A program made the translations under genes and the position numbers. DNA of 5,421 nt from Acidobacteriota bacterium (lineage in GTDB: Bacteria > Acidobacteriota > UBA4820 > DSQY01), in NCBI GenBank assembly GCA_022759065.1, contig JAEMPZ010000121.1, positions 1 to 5,421 of the forward strand. The letters are read 5' to 3'. Below are positions 1 through 5,421 of the stretch, one piece after another (the first letter of the stretch is position 1; every line of letters starts with the position of its first letter). The notes under the pieces are model-generated. The model searched no databases and had not been told where the DNA came from. It saw only the letters and a list, made by a program, of their open reading frames with translations.

Positions 1-2
1 TG

Positions 3-149
3 CTCTACCTCGAAAGCCGGGGGCTTGACGAATCGCAGGCCCGCCGCTTGGTTGTAGAGGGATTTTTGAAGAGCCTTATTGAGCGCGCGCCGCTGCCTTT
101 CGCGGAGGCGCTCGTTGACGCGAGCCTGGAACGTAAGCTTGGAGCCTGA
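3..149 (+). CDS. sufD: SufD, Fe-S cluster assembly scaffold (C-terminal fragment)
   Basis: Only the last 48 codons are present; the gene enters from the left edge and stops with TGA at 147-149. The reading frame includes the stretch SRGLDESQARRLVVEGFL, which resembles the C-terminal helices of SufB/SufD proteins (family pattern: SRG, then acidic and Ala residues, then a hydrophobic VxGF segment). The tail ends in KLGA and lacks the EGSVG-like end common in SufB, so SufD is preferred, but SufB cannot be excluded from so short a piece. SufD pairs with SufB, and with the ATPase SufC forms the cytoplasmic scaffold on which clusters are built. sufU starts 5 bp after the stop, so this is the upstream part of the same operon. 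The placement of SufU, a Rieske protein and SufS directly downstream strongly supports the assignment. Confidence 0.8.
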   Translation, partial: LYLESRGLDESQARRLVVEGFLKSLIERAPLPFAEALVDASLERKLGA

Positions 150-154
150 GCGCA

Positions 155-583
155 ATGACGGACGATGCTTTCAAGAATGACTTACTGGACGTTGATCCTC
201 TGATGATGGATGTTCTTCTGGACCATTACAAGCACCCCCACAACTTTGGCGAGCTCGAAGGCGCCAACATTGTCTACGAAGAGGGCAACCCCTCCTGCGG
301 AGACCAGCTCAAGATAATGGCAAAGACGAAGGACGGGGTCATCGAGGACATCAAATTCAGCGGGAAGGGATGCATCATCAGCCAGGCGGCGGCCTCGATC
401 CTCACCGATCTTATCAAGGGCGAGAAGCTTGAACGCGTCCGAGACCTGACGAAAGACGAGATGCTTGAAAACATAGGAATACCCATCGGCCCGATGCGCC
501 TGAAGTGCGCGCTTCTGGCGCTGAAAGTATTGAAGGCCGGTGTTTATGGCCAGGCCGCCTGGCCCGGAGAAGAGGAAGAATGA
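155..583 (+). CDS. sufU: SufU-type sulfur acceptor / iron-sulfur assembly protein
   Basis: A 142-residue protein of the IscU/SufU fold. It has the three conserved cysteines and the acidic residue of the family: NPSCGD (Cys48, Asp50), GKGCIISQAAAS (Cys73) and RLKCALL (Cys118). In SufU proteins these residues bind zinc and accept persulfide sulfur from SufS. In IscU they hold the nascent cluster. Lys117 precedes the last Cys, as in SufU, where IscU has His. The spacing between the second and third Cys is 45 residues, close to E. coli IscU (43) and well short of B. subtilis SufU (62), so the insertion usual in SufU is missing. The C-terminus KAGVYGQAAWPGEEEE is acidic. The start ATG at 155 has GGAG about 10 bp upstream. 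A start at Met17 (203) would still keep the domain. The stop overlaps the next gene's start. The suf context points to sulfur transfer, though a scaffold role remains possible. Confidence 0.9.
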   Translation: MTDDAFKNDLLDVDPLMMDVLLDHYKHPHNFGELEGANIVYEEGNPSCGDQLKIMAKTKDGVIEDIKFSGKGCIISQAAASILTDLIKGEKLERVRDLTKDEMLENIGIPIGPMRLKCALLALKVLKAGVYGQAAWPGEEEE

Positions 584-888
584 CTGAATGGATTGAGGTG
601 GCAAAGATTGATGACATCGGGCCTGGGGGCTTGACGGTCAGAGTTGGCGAAGAGGAGGTGCTTCTGGTTCGCGACGGCGACAAAGTCTATGCGCTCGCCG
701 GCCTTTGCAGCCACCAGGAGATGGAGCTTCAGGGCGGCCACGTCGAAGGTGGCGCGTGGGTCTGCCCGCACCACGGCGCCAAATTTGACCTTTCGACCGG
801 CGACGCGCTCTCGATGCCCGCCATCGAAGCCATTTCCGTCTTCGATGTGCGAGTCGAAGCCGGCAAGGTAAGTGTCCTAATAAGATGA
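580..888 (+). CDS. Rieske-type [2Fe-2S] ferredoxin in suf operon
   Basis: A 102-residue single-domain Rieske protein. It shows the two ligand boxes C43-S-H45 and C62-P-H-H65, separated by 16 residues, followed by GAKFDLSTGDAL and a conserved-looking Pro80-Ala81. This Cys/His pattern binds a [2Fe-2S] cluster with two Cys and two His ligands. There is no signal peptide or membrane segment, so it is a soluble cytoplasmic protein like the ferredoxin components of dioxygenase systems, and it lacks the extra disulfide cysteines of cytochrome bc1 Rieske proteins. The start at 580 overlaps the sufU stop (ATGA), has AGAGGAAG just upstream and implies translational coupling. An in-frame extension to 505 lies inside sufU and is rejected. 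Similar small Rieske genes occur in suf operons of other bacteria. Its role there is inferred to be electron supply for cluster assembly, or it may simply be a cluster recipient. Confidence 0.9.
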   Translation: MTEWIEVAKIDDIGPGGLTVRVGEEEVLLVRDGDKVYALAGLCSHQEMELQGGHVEGGAWVCPHHGAKFDLSTGDALSMPAIEAISVFDVRVEAGKVSVLIR

Positions 889-900
889 GAGTCAAGTGCT

Positions 901-982
901 ACCACCAAGACACCAATACATAAAGAGGGGCTCTGGGGTTCTCTCAACCAACCCTTCTTTGGTGCCTTGGTGCCTTTGTGGT
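901..982. repeat. Imperfect inverted repeat between Rieske gene and sufS
   Basis: The arms at 901-916 and 967-982 are reverse complements at 14 of 16 positions, with a 50-nt loop that has smaller pairings of its own (ACCAA 947-951 with TTGGT 959-963; AGAG 924-927 with CTCT 931-934). The right arm, read on the - strand from 985 to 970, is TTCACCACAAAGGCAC, identical over 16 nt to 5156-5171. The element therefore belongs to a dispersed family. It fills most of the 111-bp gap inside the suf operon and could form an RNA hairpin upstream of sufS. Confidence 0.75.
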
Positions 983-989
983 GAAAAAA

Positions 990-995
990 AGGTGA
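990..995 (+). promoter_or_regulatory. Ribosome binding site of sufS
   Basis: AGGTGA follows a run of seven A just outside the repeat arm. It lies 4 nt before the ATG at 1000 and 7 nt before the ATG at 1003. The spacing favours the second ATG, so the protein may be one residue shorter than called. Confidence 0.6.
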
Positions 996-999
996 CTAG

Positions 1000-2256
1000 A
1001 TGATGGAACCTCTGCCAGAGATTTCGGCCCTCCCGTTTGATGTGGATCGAGTCCGCCGCGATTTTGCCGTTCTTGAGCGGGAAATCCACGGCCACCGCCT
1101 CTGTTACCTGGACAATGCCGCGACGAGCCAGCGCCCGAAGGCGGTGGTTGACGCGATCGTCCAATCGCTGACCTGGTCAAACGCCAACATTCATAGGGCT
1201 ATTCACACTTTGGGCTACGAGGCGACCGTCGCTTACGAAGAGGCGCACAAGAAAGTGGCGCGCTTCATCAACGCGAAGAGCTGGCGCGAGATCGTCTTCG
1301 TCCGAAATGCGACCGAGGCGCTCAACCTCGTGGCCGGCTCGTGGGGCCTTGCCAACCTTCGCGCCGGGGATGAGGTAGTCCTTACGATAATGGAGCACCA
1401 CAGCGACATCGTTCCGTGGCAGCTTCTGGCCGCAAGGCTCGGCTTCGTGATCAAGTTCATTCCGGTCACGGCCGACGCCGTCCTGGACGTTGACGCCGCC
1501 GCGCGCCTCATCACTCCAAAGACCAAGCTCGTGGGCGTCGTCCACGCGAGCAACGTGCTTGGCGCCATCAATCCGGTGGCCGATCTTCGCGAAATGGCGA
1601 GGAAGGCTGGCGCCAAGTTTCTTCTTGACGGCGCTCAGAGCGTGCCGCACATGGCGGTTGACGTGCGCGCGCTGGACTGCGACTTTTTCGCCGCCTCGGG
1701 CCACAAGATGTGCGGGCCGACGGGAATCGGTTTTCTCTACGCGAAGAAGGAGCTTCTGGAGGCGATGCCCCCGTTTCTTTCCGGCGGCGACATGATCGCC
1801 ACCGTTACCACCGAAGGTTCAACGTGGAACGAGCTTCCCTGGAAGTTCGAGGCGGGGACATCGGCGGTGGCGGAGGGGATAGGCCTCGGAGCGGCGGTTG
1901 ATTATCTTTCAACCCTCGGCATGAACAACCTGTTCTCCTACGAGAAGGAGCTTGGGGCCTACGTTCTCGAAAAGCTTCGCGCCCTTGATTACGTCACGCT
2001 TTACGGACACAAGAGAGGCGAGAGCCTCGCGGTTTTCTCATTCAACGTGACAGGAGCGCACCCGCACGACGGCGCCAACCTGTTGGACAGGCTCGGCATA
2101 GCGGTACGCTCCGGCCACCACTGCGCCCAGCCGCTGATGAACGCGCTTGGCATGGACAACACGCTCCGCGCCAGCTTCTATTTTTACAACACCAAAGAAG
2201 AGGCCAACCGCCTCATTCACGCCCTGGGAGAACTGCGAAAGCTCTTTGCAAGGTGA
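1000..2256 (+). CDS. sufS: SufS cysteine desulfurase
   Basis: A 418-residue PLP enzyme of the class V aminotransferase fold that converts L-cysteine to L-alanine and leaves a persulfide on its active-site Cys. Visible landmarks are YLDNAATSQ (36-44), MEHHSD with PLP-stacking His133, DGAQS with Asp210 and Gln213, SGHKMCGPTG with Schiff-base Lys236, the beta-hairpin region around STWNELPWKFEAGT (274-287), SGHHCAQP with catalytic Cys375, and RASFY with Arg390. Length is normal for the family (about 405-420). His356 in HPHD lies 19 residues before the catalytic Cys, the same spacing as His342 and Cys361 in B. subtilis SufS. That His exchanges with a zinc ligand of SufU, whereas E. coli SufS, which uses SufE, has Tyr there. 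This supports pairing with the SufU encoded upstream. There are two tandem ATGs, at 1000 and 1003; the second fits the Shine-Dalgarno slightly better. It is the last suf gene here, followed at once by a heptamer repeat. Confidence 0.97.
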   Translation: MMEPLPEISALPFDVDRVRRDFAVLEREIHGHRLCYLDNAATSQRPKAVVDAIVQSLTWSNANIHRAIHTLGYEATVAYEEAHKKVARFINAKSWREIVFVRNATEALNLVAGSWGLANLRAGDEVVLTIMEHHSDIVPWQLLAARLGFVIKFIPVTADAVLDVDAAARLITPKTKLVGVVHASNVLGAINPVADLREMARKAGAKFLLDGAQSVPHMAVDVRALDCDFFAASGHKMCGPTGIGFLYAKKELLEAMPPFLSGGDMIATVTTEGSTWNELPWKFEAGTSAVAEGIGLGAAVDYLSTLGMNNLFSYEKELGAYVLEKLRALDYVTLYGHKRGESLAVFSFNVTGAHPHDGANLLDRLGIAVRSGHHCAQPLMNALGMDNTLRASFYFYNTKEEANRLIHALGELRKLFAR

Positions 2257-2257
2257 A

Positions 2258-2420
2258 GGGTAAAGAGTAAAGGGTAAAGGGTTCGACGTTAGAAGTTAGA
2301 AGTCAGACGTTAGAAGTGGTGGTACTGCCTTCTTTTACGTCTCACGTCTATCGTCTAACGTCTTACTCTTGACTCCTAACTCCTAACTCCTAACCCCTAA
2401 CTCTTCATACTTCATACTTT
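2258..2420. repeat. Heptanucleotide repeat array with opposing arms
   Basis: The block starts two bases after the sufS stop codon. The left arm is purine-rich with period 7: GGGTAAA, GAGTAAA, GGGTAAA (2258-2278), then GACGTTA, GAAGTTA, GAAGTCA, GACGTTA (2285-2312). The right arm is pyrimidine-rich and holds twelve consecutive 7-mers from 2337 to 2420, including three exact copies of ACTCCTA (2372-2392) and paired ATACTTY units (2407-2420). The arms are partly complementary: GACGTTAGA at 2285-2293 and again at 2306-2314 is the exact reverse complement of 2354-2362. A long imperfect hairpin is therefore possible, which might end or stabilise the suf transcript. No open reading frame with coding character is present. 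The rest of the 313-bp gap holds the mdh promoter at 2488-2516; in 2421-2487 I see nothing recognisable. Confidence 0.85.
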
Positions 2421-2487
2421 TCCCCACTAACAGCCTGCCCTTAACGCCGACACGCCTACACTCCGTTACGCCGGCACCCCATTGCGG

Positions 2488-3499
<1,012 letters not shown>

Positions 3500-3540
3500 G
3501 GCTCGAGCGCCTGGTGTTGAACAGGGAGGACGAAAGGCGC

Positions 3541-3670
3541 GGGAGGCGAGGAGAAGGTTGAAGTATGAATTATGAAGGATGAAGTGTTGTACTCTTTTTC
3601 TATTGAAAGAAATAGCCGTACATCCCTTCATGATTCAACCTTCATGCTTCATACTTTCCCCTCGCCTCCC
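3541..3670. repeat. Second heptamer element, bounded by a perfect 10-bp inverted repeat
   Basis: The outer arms GGGAGGCGAG (3541-3550) and CTCGCCTCCC (3661-3670) are exact reverse complements. Inside, the left arm has five 7-mers beginning with GAA (GAAGGTT, GAAGTAT, GAATTAT, GAAGGAT, GAAGTGT; 3553-3587). The right arm has their counterparts on the other strand (TCCCTTC, ATGATTC, AACCTTC, ATGCTTC, ATACTTT; 3623-3657). The centre can form further short stems: TGTAC 3588-3592 with GTACA 3618-3622, and TTTC 3597-3600 with GAAA 3605-3608. The whole could fold into one long hairpin between mdh and the fumarase genes. Its right end (3647-3661) almost equals 2410-2425 in the first array. No gene is visible in the 231-bp gap. 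Confidence 0.85.
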
Positions 3671-3720
3671 TTTCCTCCCTGTGAACGCGGCCCTTTGTAC
3701 AGTCCTGCCTGAACCTTCAT

Positions 3721-3725
3721 GGAGG
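3721..3725 (+). promoter_or_regulatory. Ribosome binding site deciding the fumarase alpha start
   Basis: GGAGG lies 5 nt before the ATG at 3731. An earlier in-frame ATG at 3719 overlaps this site and has no Shine-Dalgarno of its own, so 3731 is the better start. Confidence 0.8.
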
Positions 3726-3730
3726 AAGCG

Positions 3731-4570
3731 ATGCGAGTCATAGAAGCAGCAAAGGTTACAGAGGCGGTGCGCGCCCTTGCAATGGAGAAGGCTTACAAGC
3801 TCTCCGGCGACGTGCTGCGGGCTTTTGACGAGGGTGAGAAGAAGGAAAAGTCCGAGACCGGCAAAGAAATTTTTCGGCAGATAAAAGAAAACGCCGAGAT
3901 CGCCGCCCAGGGCGAAGTGCCTTACTGCCAGGATTGTGGCATGGCGGTCATTTTCGCTGAAATAGGCAAGGATCTGCGGGTTGATGGGAACTTGGAAGCG
4001 GCCATCCAGGAAGGGGTTCGGCGCGGCTACACGGAGGGCTACCTCAGAAAGTCGGTTCTTGGCGACCCGCTGAGGCGCAAGAACACCGGCGATAACACGC
4101 CAGCCGTCATCCACTACAGCATCGGGGAGGGGGACAAGCTAAAGCTGACCTTCGGCGCGAAGGGCGGCGGAAGCGAGAACATGTCAAGGCTCGCCATGCT
4201 GAAGCCAAGCGACGGCGAGGAGGGAGTGAAGAATTTCGTCGTCGAGACCGTTTCGATCGGAGGCGCAAACGCCTGCCCGCCGCTCGTGCTTGGCGTTGGC
4301 ATCGGTGGCAACTTCGAGAAGGTGGCCGAGATCGCGAAGAAGGCGGCGCTGCGGTCCCCCGATAAGCGAAACCCTGATCCTTACTATGCCGCCATGGAAG
4401 AGGAACTAAAGGCGCGATGCAACAAGCTCGGAATCGGCCCGATGGGCCTCGGCGGGGTTGTCACCGTGCTTGCCGTCAATATAGAAGTGTTCCCGTGTCA
4501 CCTGGTTGCTCTGCCGGTGGCCGTCAACGTCAACTGCCACGCCGACCGCCACGGCGAGATCGTTTTGTAG
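3731..4570 (+). CDS. fumA: Class I fumarate hydratase, alpha subunit
   Basis: A 279-residue N-terminal-half subunit of the heterodimeric, [4Fe-4S]-dependent fumarase that hydrates fumarate to L-malate. Family landmarks are PYCQDCG (64-70), NTGDNTPA (118-125), KGGGSENMS (144-152), GGANACPP (177-184), GIGPMGLGG (234-242) and PCHLVALPVAVN (255-266). The expected three cluster ligands are Cys66, Cys182 and Cys256, leaving one iron free to bind substrate. The first box is CQDC-G where most relatives have CQDT-G, so Cys69 is an extra cysteine near the cluster. Length suits a stand-alone alpha subunit; in E. coli FumA both halves are fused in one chain. The symbol here means the alpha subunit, not the E. 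coli isozyme. L-tartrate dehydratase TtdA is a close relative, but the neighbouring mdh favours fumarase. Such clusters are oxygen-sensitive in this family and would depend on the Suf system. Confidence 0.93.
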   Translation: MRVIEAAKVTEAVRALAMEKAYKLSGDVLRAFDEGEKKEKSETGKEIFRQIKENAEIAAQGEVPYCQDCGMAVIFAEIGKDLRVDGNLEAAIQEGVRRGYTEGYLRKSVLGDPLRRKNTGDNTPAVIHYSIGEGDKLKLTFGAKGGGSENMSRLAMLKPSDGEEGVKNFVVETVSIGGANACPPLVLGVGIGGNFEKVAEIAKKAALRSPDKRNPDPYYAAMEEELKARCNKLGIGPMGLGGVVTVLAVNIEVFPCHLVALPVAVNVNCHADRHGEIVL

Positions 4571-4581
4571 GGGAGGCGACA

Positions 4582-5139
4582 ATGGCCGAATATAAGATTC
4601 AGACTCCTCTGACCGCTGAGGTGGTCAAGAAGCTAAAGATAGGCGACAAGGTTCTTTTGTCTGGGGTGATCTACGGCGCGAGGGACGCTGCCCACAAGCG
4701 CATTCTTGACGGGCTGGCGAAGGGCGAGAAGGTTCCTTTTGACGTTGAAGGCTCCGTGATTTACTACGTCGGGCCATCGCCAGCGAGGCCTGGAAAAGTG
4801 ATCGGCGCGGCGGGGCCGACGACGGCTTACAGAATGGACGCCTACGCCCCCAAGATGATGGAACTTGGAATGCGCGGCATGATCGCCAAGGGCAAGCGCA
4901 ACGACGCCGTCAAGGATGCCATGAAGAAGCACTTTGTCGCCTACTTTGGCGCGACGGGGGGCGCGGGCGCGCTCATCAACAAGTGCATCAAGAAAGCCGA
5001 GGTGGTCGCCTACGAGGACCTTGGCCCCGAAGCGCTTCGCCGGATGGAAGTGAGCGACTTTCCGCTCGTCGTCGTCGGCGATTGCTACGGCGGAGACCTC
5101 TACGCCGAAGGCCGCAAACAGTGGGAAGGCAAGAGCTGA
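4582..5139 (+). CDS. fumB: Class I fumarate hydratase, beta subunit
   Basis: A 185-residue C-terminal-half partner of the preceding subunit, supplying substrate-binding residues of the shared active site. Visible motifs are GARDAAHKR (32-40, with Arg34 and His38), GPTTAYRMD (78-86, with Thr80 and Arg84), AKGK with Lys103, and a C-terminal GDCYGGDLY (166-174). The Arg-to-Arg distance of 50 residues equals that between Arg421 and Arg471 of the Leishmania major class I fumarase. The start at 4582 is preceded by GGGGAGG (4570-4576), which overlaps the alpha stop. The 11-bp gap indicates one transcript and coupled translation. An in-frame extension back to 4417 would lie within the alpha gene and is rejected. 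The symbol denotes the beta subunit. TtdB is the alternative family name, less likely beside mdh. Confidence 0.93.
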   Translation: MAEYKIQTPLTAEVVKKLKIGDKVLLSGVIYGARDAAHKRILDGLAKGEKVPFDVEGSVIYYVGPSPARPGKVIGAAGPTTAYRMDAYAPKMMELGMRGMIAKGKRNDAVKDAMKKHFVAYFGATGGAGALINKCIKKAEVVAYEDLGPEALRRMEVSDFPLVVVGDCYGGDLYAEGRKQWEGKS

Positions 5140-5155
5140 CGCAGGGGAAGAGAAT

Positions 5156-5208
5156 TTCACCACAAAGGCACAAAGGGCGCCAAGGGGAGGATTATTCACC
5201 ACGGAGGC
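5156..5208 (+). repeat. TTCACCAC repeat, two copies
   Basis: Two direct copies start with TTCACCAC: one at 5156 continues AAAGGCAC, the other at 5195 (starting one T later in its run) continues GGAGGCGC. The first is identical for 16 nt to the - strand of 970-985, so it is an inverted copy of the element in the suf operon. This sits just beyond the fumarase genes. Confidence 0.7.
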
Positions 5209-5235
5209 GCGGACGCCACAGAGTCTCCTGGTGAA
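5195..5235. terminator. Hairpin between convergent fumarase and copA genes, possible bidirectional terminator
   Basis: TTCACCA (5195-5201) plus GGAG (5203-5206) pair with CTCCTGGTGAA (5225-5235), giving 11 base pairs with a single bulged C at 5202. GCG 5207-5209 can pair with CGC 5214-5216 inside the loop. It lies 55 bp after the fumarase beta stop and 10 bp after the convergent copA stop, where a shared terminator is expected. Neither side has a clear T-run, so an intrinsic terminator is only suggested. Confidence 0.5.
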
Positions 5236-5245
5236 CCAAGCCGCG

Positions 5246-5421
5246 TCAGAGCCTTACGCGCCTGAGACGCAGGGCGTTGGCGATTACGGTGGCCGAGCTG
5301 AAGCTCATGGCGGCGGCGGCGATCATCGGGCTTAGAAGCAGGCCGGCGAAAGGATACAAGGCGCCGGCGGCTATCGGGATGCCAAGAGCGTTGTAGGCGA
5401 AAGCCCAGAAAAGGTTCTCCT
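5246..5421 (-). CDS. copA: Copper-transporting P1B-type ATPase (C-terminal fragment)
   Basis: The last 57 codons of a gene running in from the right edge on the - strand, ending with TGA at 5248-5246. The frame starts [19 protein letters not shown] and continues through [19 protein letters not shown] to the basic tail RLRRVRL. These are the last two transmembrane helices of heavy-metal P-type ATPases. YN followed four residues later by P (YNALGIP) in the seventh helix and MSFSS in the eighth are the signatures of the Cu(+) subgroup, where the Tyr, Asn, Met and Ser line the membrane metal site. The protein would export Cu(+) from the cytoplasm, driven by ATP. The catalytic DKTG, ATP-binding and CPC motifs lie outside the window, so the metal assignment rests on these two helices. 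Copper damages exposed Fe-S clusters, but the convergent orientation gives no evidence of co-regulation with the neighbours. Confidence 0.88.
   Translation of the reverse strand, partial: ENLFWAFAYNALGIPIAAGALYPFAGLLLSPMIAAAAMSFSSATVIANALRLRRVRL

Noticed and set aside
505..579. N-terminal extension of the Rieske protein by 25 residues
   Set aside because: It would overlap sufU by 79 bp, is Arg-rich and unlike the family; the ATG at 580 has a ribosome binding site and a typical ATGA overlap.
917..927. Possible -10 box for a separate sufS promoter (CATAAA near 918-923)
   Set aside because: There is no credible -35 box at suitable distance, and the segment lies in the loop of a repeat.
1177..1704. 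Open frame of 175 codons on the - strand within sufS
   Set aside because: It lies wholly opposite conserved SufS coding sequence, shows no family motif and has no evident ribosome binding site.
2337..2420. CRISPR-like array
   Set aside because: Units are 7 bp and contiguous without spacers, and no cas gene is present.
3731..5139. L-tartrate dehydratase TtdA/TtdB instead of fumarase
   Set aside because: The families are homologous and cannot be fully separated by eye, but adjacency to mdh and lack of tartrate genes favour fumarase.
4633..5202. Open frame of 189 codons on the - strand opposite the fumarase beta gene
   Set aside because: Antisense shadow of a conserved gene; GC-rich third positions keep the frame open.

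Overview
The window is a compact bacterial chromosome segment with seven genes: six on the + strand and one on the - strand at the right edge. They form three blocks. The DNA is moderately to highly GC-rich with G/C-ending codons and strong Shine-Dalgarno sites. The gene set suggests a free-living bacterium that relies on iron-sulfur proteins: a Suf system of the SufU type, an oxygen-sensitive two-subunit class I fumarase and an LDH-like malate dehydrogenase. This fits an anaerobic or facultative environmental lineage, for example one related to Deltaproteobacteria. The sequence alone does not fix the taxon.

Block 1 (1-2256) is the distal part of a suf operon: the C-terminal tail of SufD, then SufU, a small Rieske ferredoxin and the cysteine desulfurase SufS. 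SufS would take sulfur from cysteine, SufU would accept it, and the SufBCD scaffold (only the SufD end is visible) would assemble clusters. The sufU and Rieske genes overlap by 4 bp. Rieske and sufS are separated by 111 bp that hold an inverted repeat. SufU is unusual: it has IscU-like cysteine spacing but the SufU-type Lys before the last Cys. SufS keeps the His that in Bacillus subtilis takes part in zinc ligand exchange with SufU.

Block 2 (about 2488-5139) is a TCA-cycle cluster: mdh, then the alpha and beta subunits of class I fumarase, together covering fumarate <-> malate <-> oxaloacetate. A good sigma70-like promoter (perfect TATAAT, 17-bp spacer) precedes mdh. The fumarase subunits are 11 bp apart and themselves supply a likely Fe-S client for the Suf system next door.

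Block 3 (5246-5421, - strand) is the C-terminal end of a copper-transporting P1B-type ATPase, convergent with the fumarase genes.

The most unusual content lies in the gaps. Two intergenic regions (2258-2420 and 3541-3670) are built from degenerate units with a strict 7-bp period, arranged as opposing arms that can fold into long hairpins. Both end in nearly the same sequence, CTTCATACTTT(T)CCCC. Two other gaps (901-985 and 5156-5235) carry a different family, based on TTCACCACAAAGGCAC, in opposite orientations. No phage, CRISPR, transposase, tRNA or rRNA is visible, and I see no convincing new multi-gene system. The repeat families are the part most worth following up.
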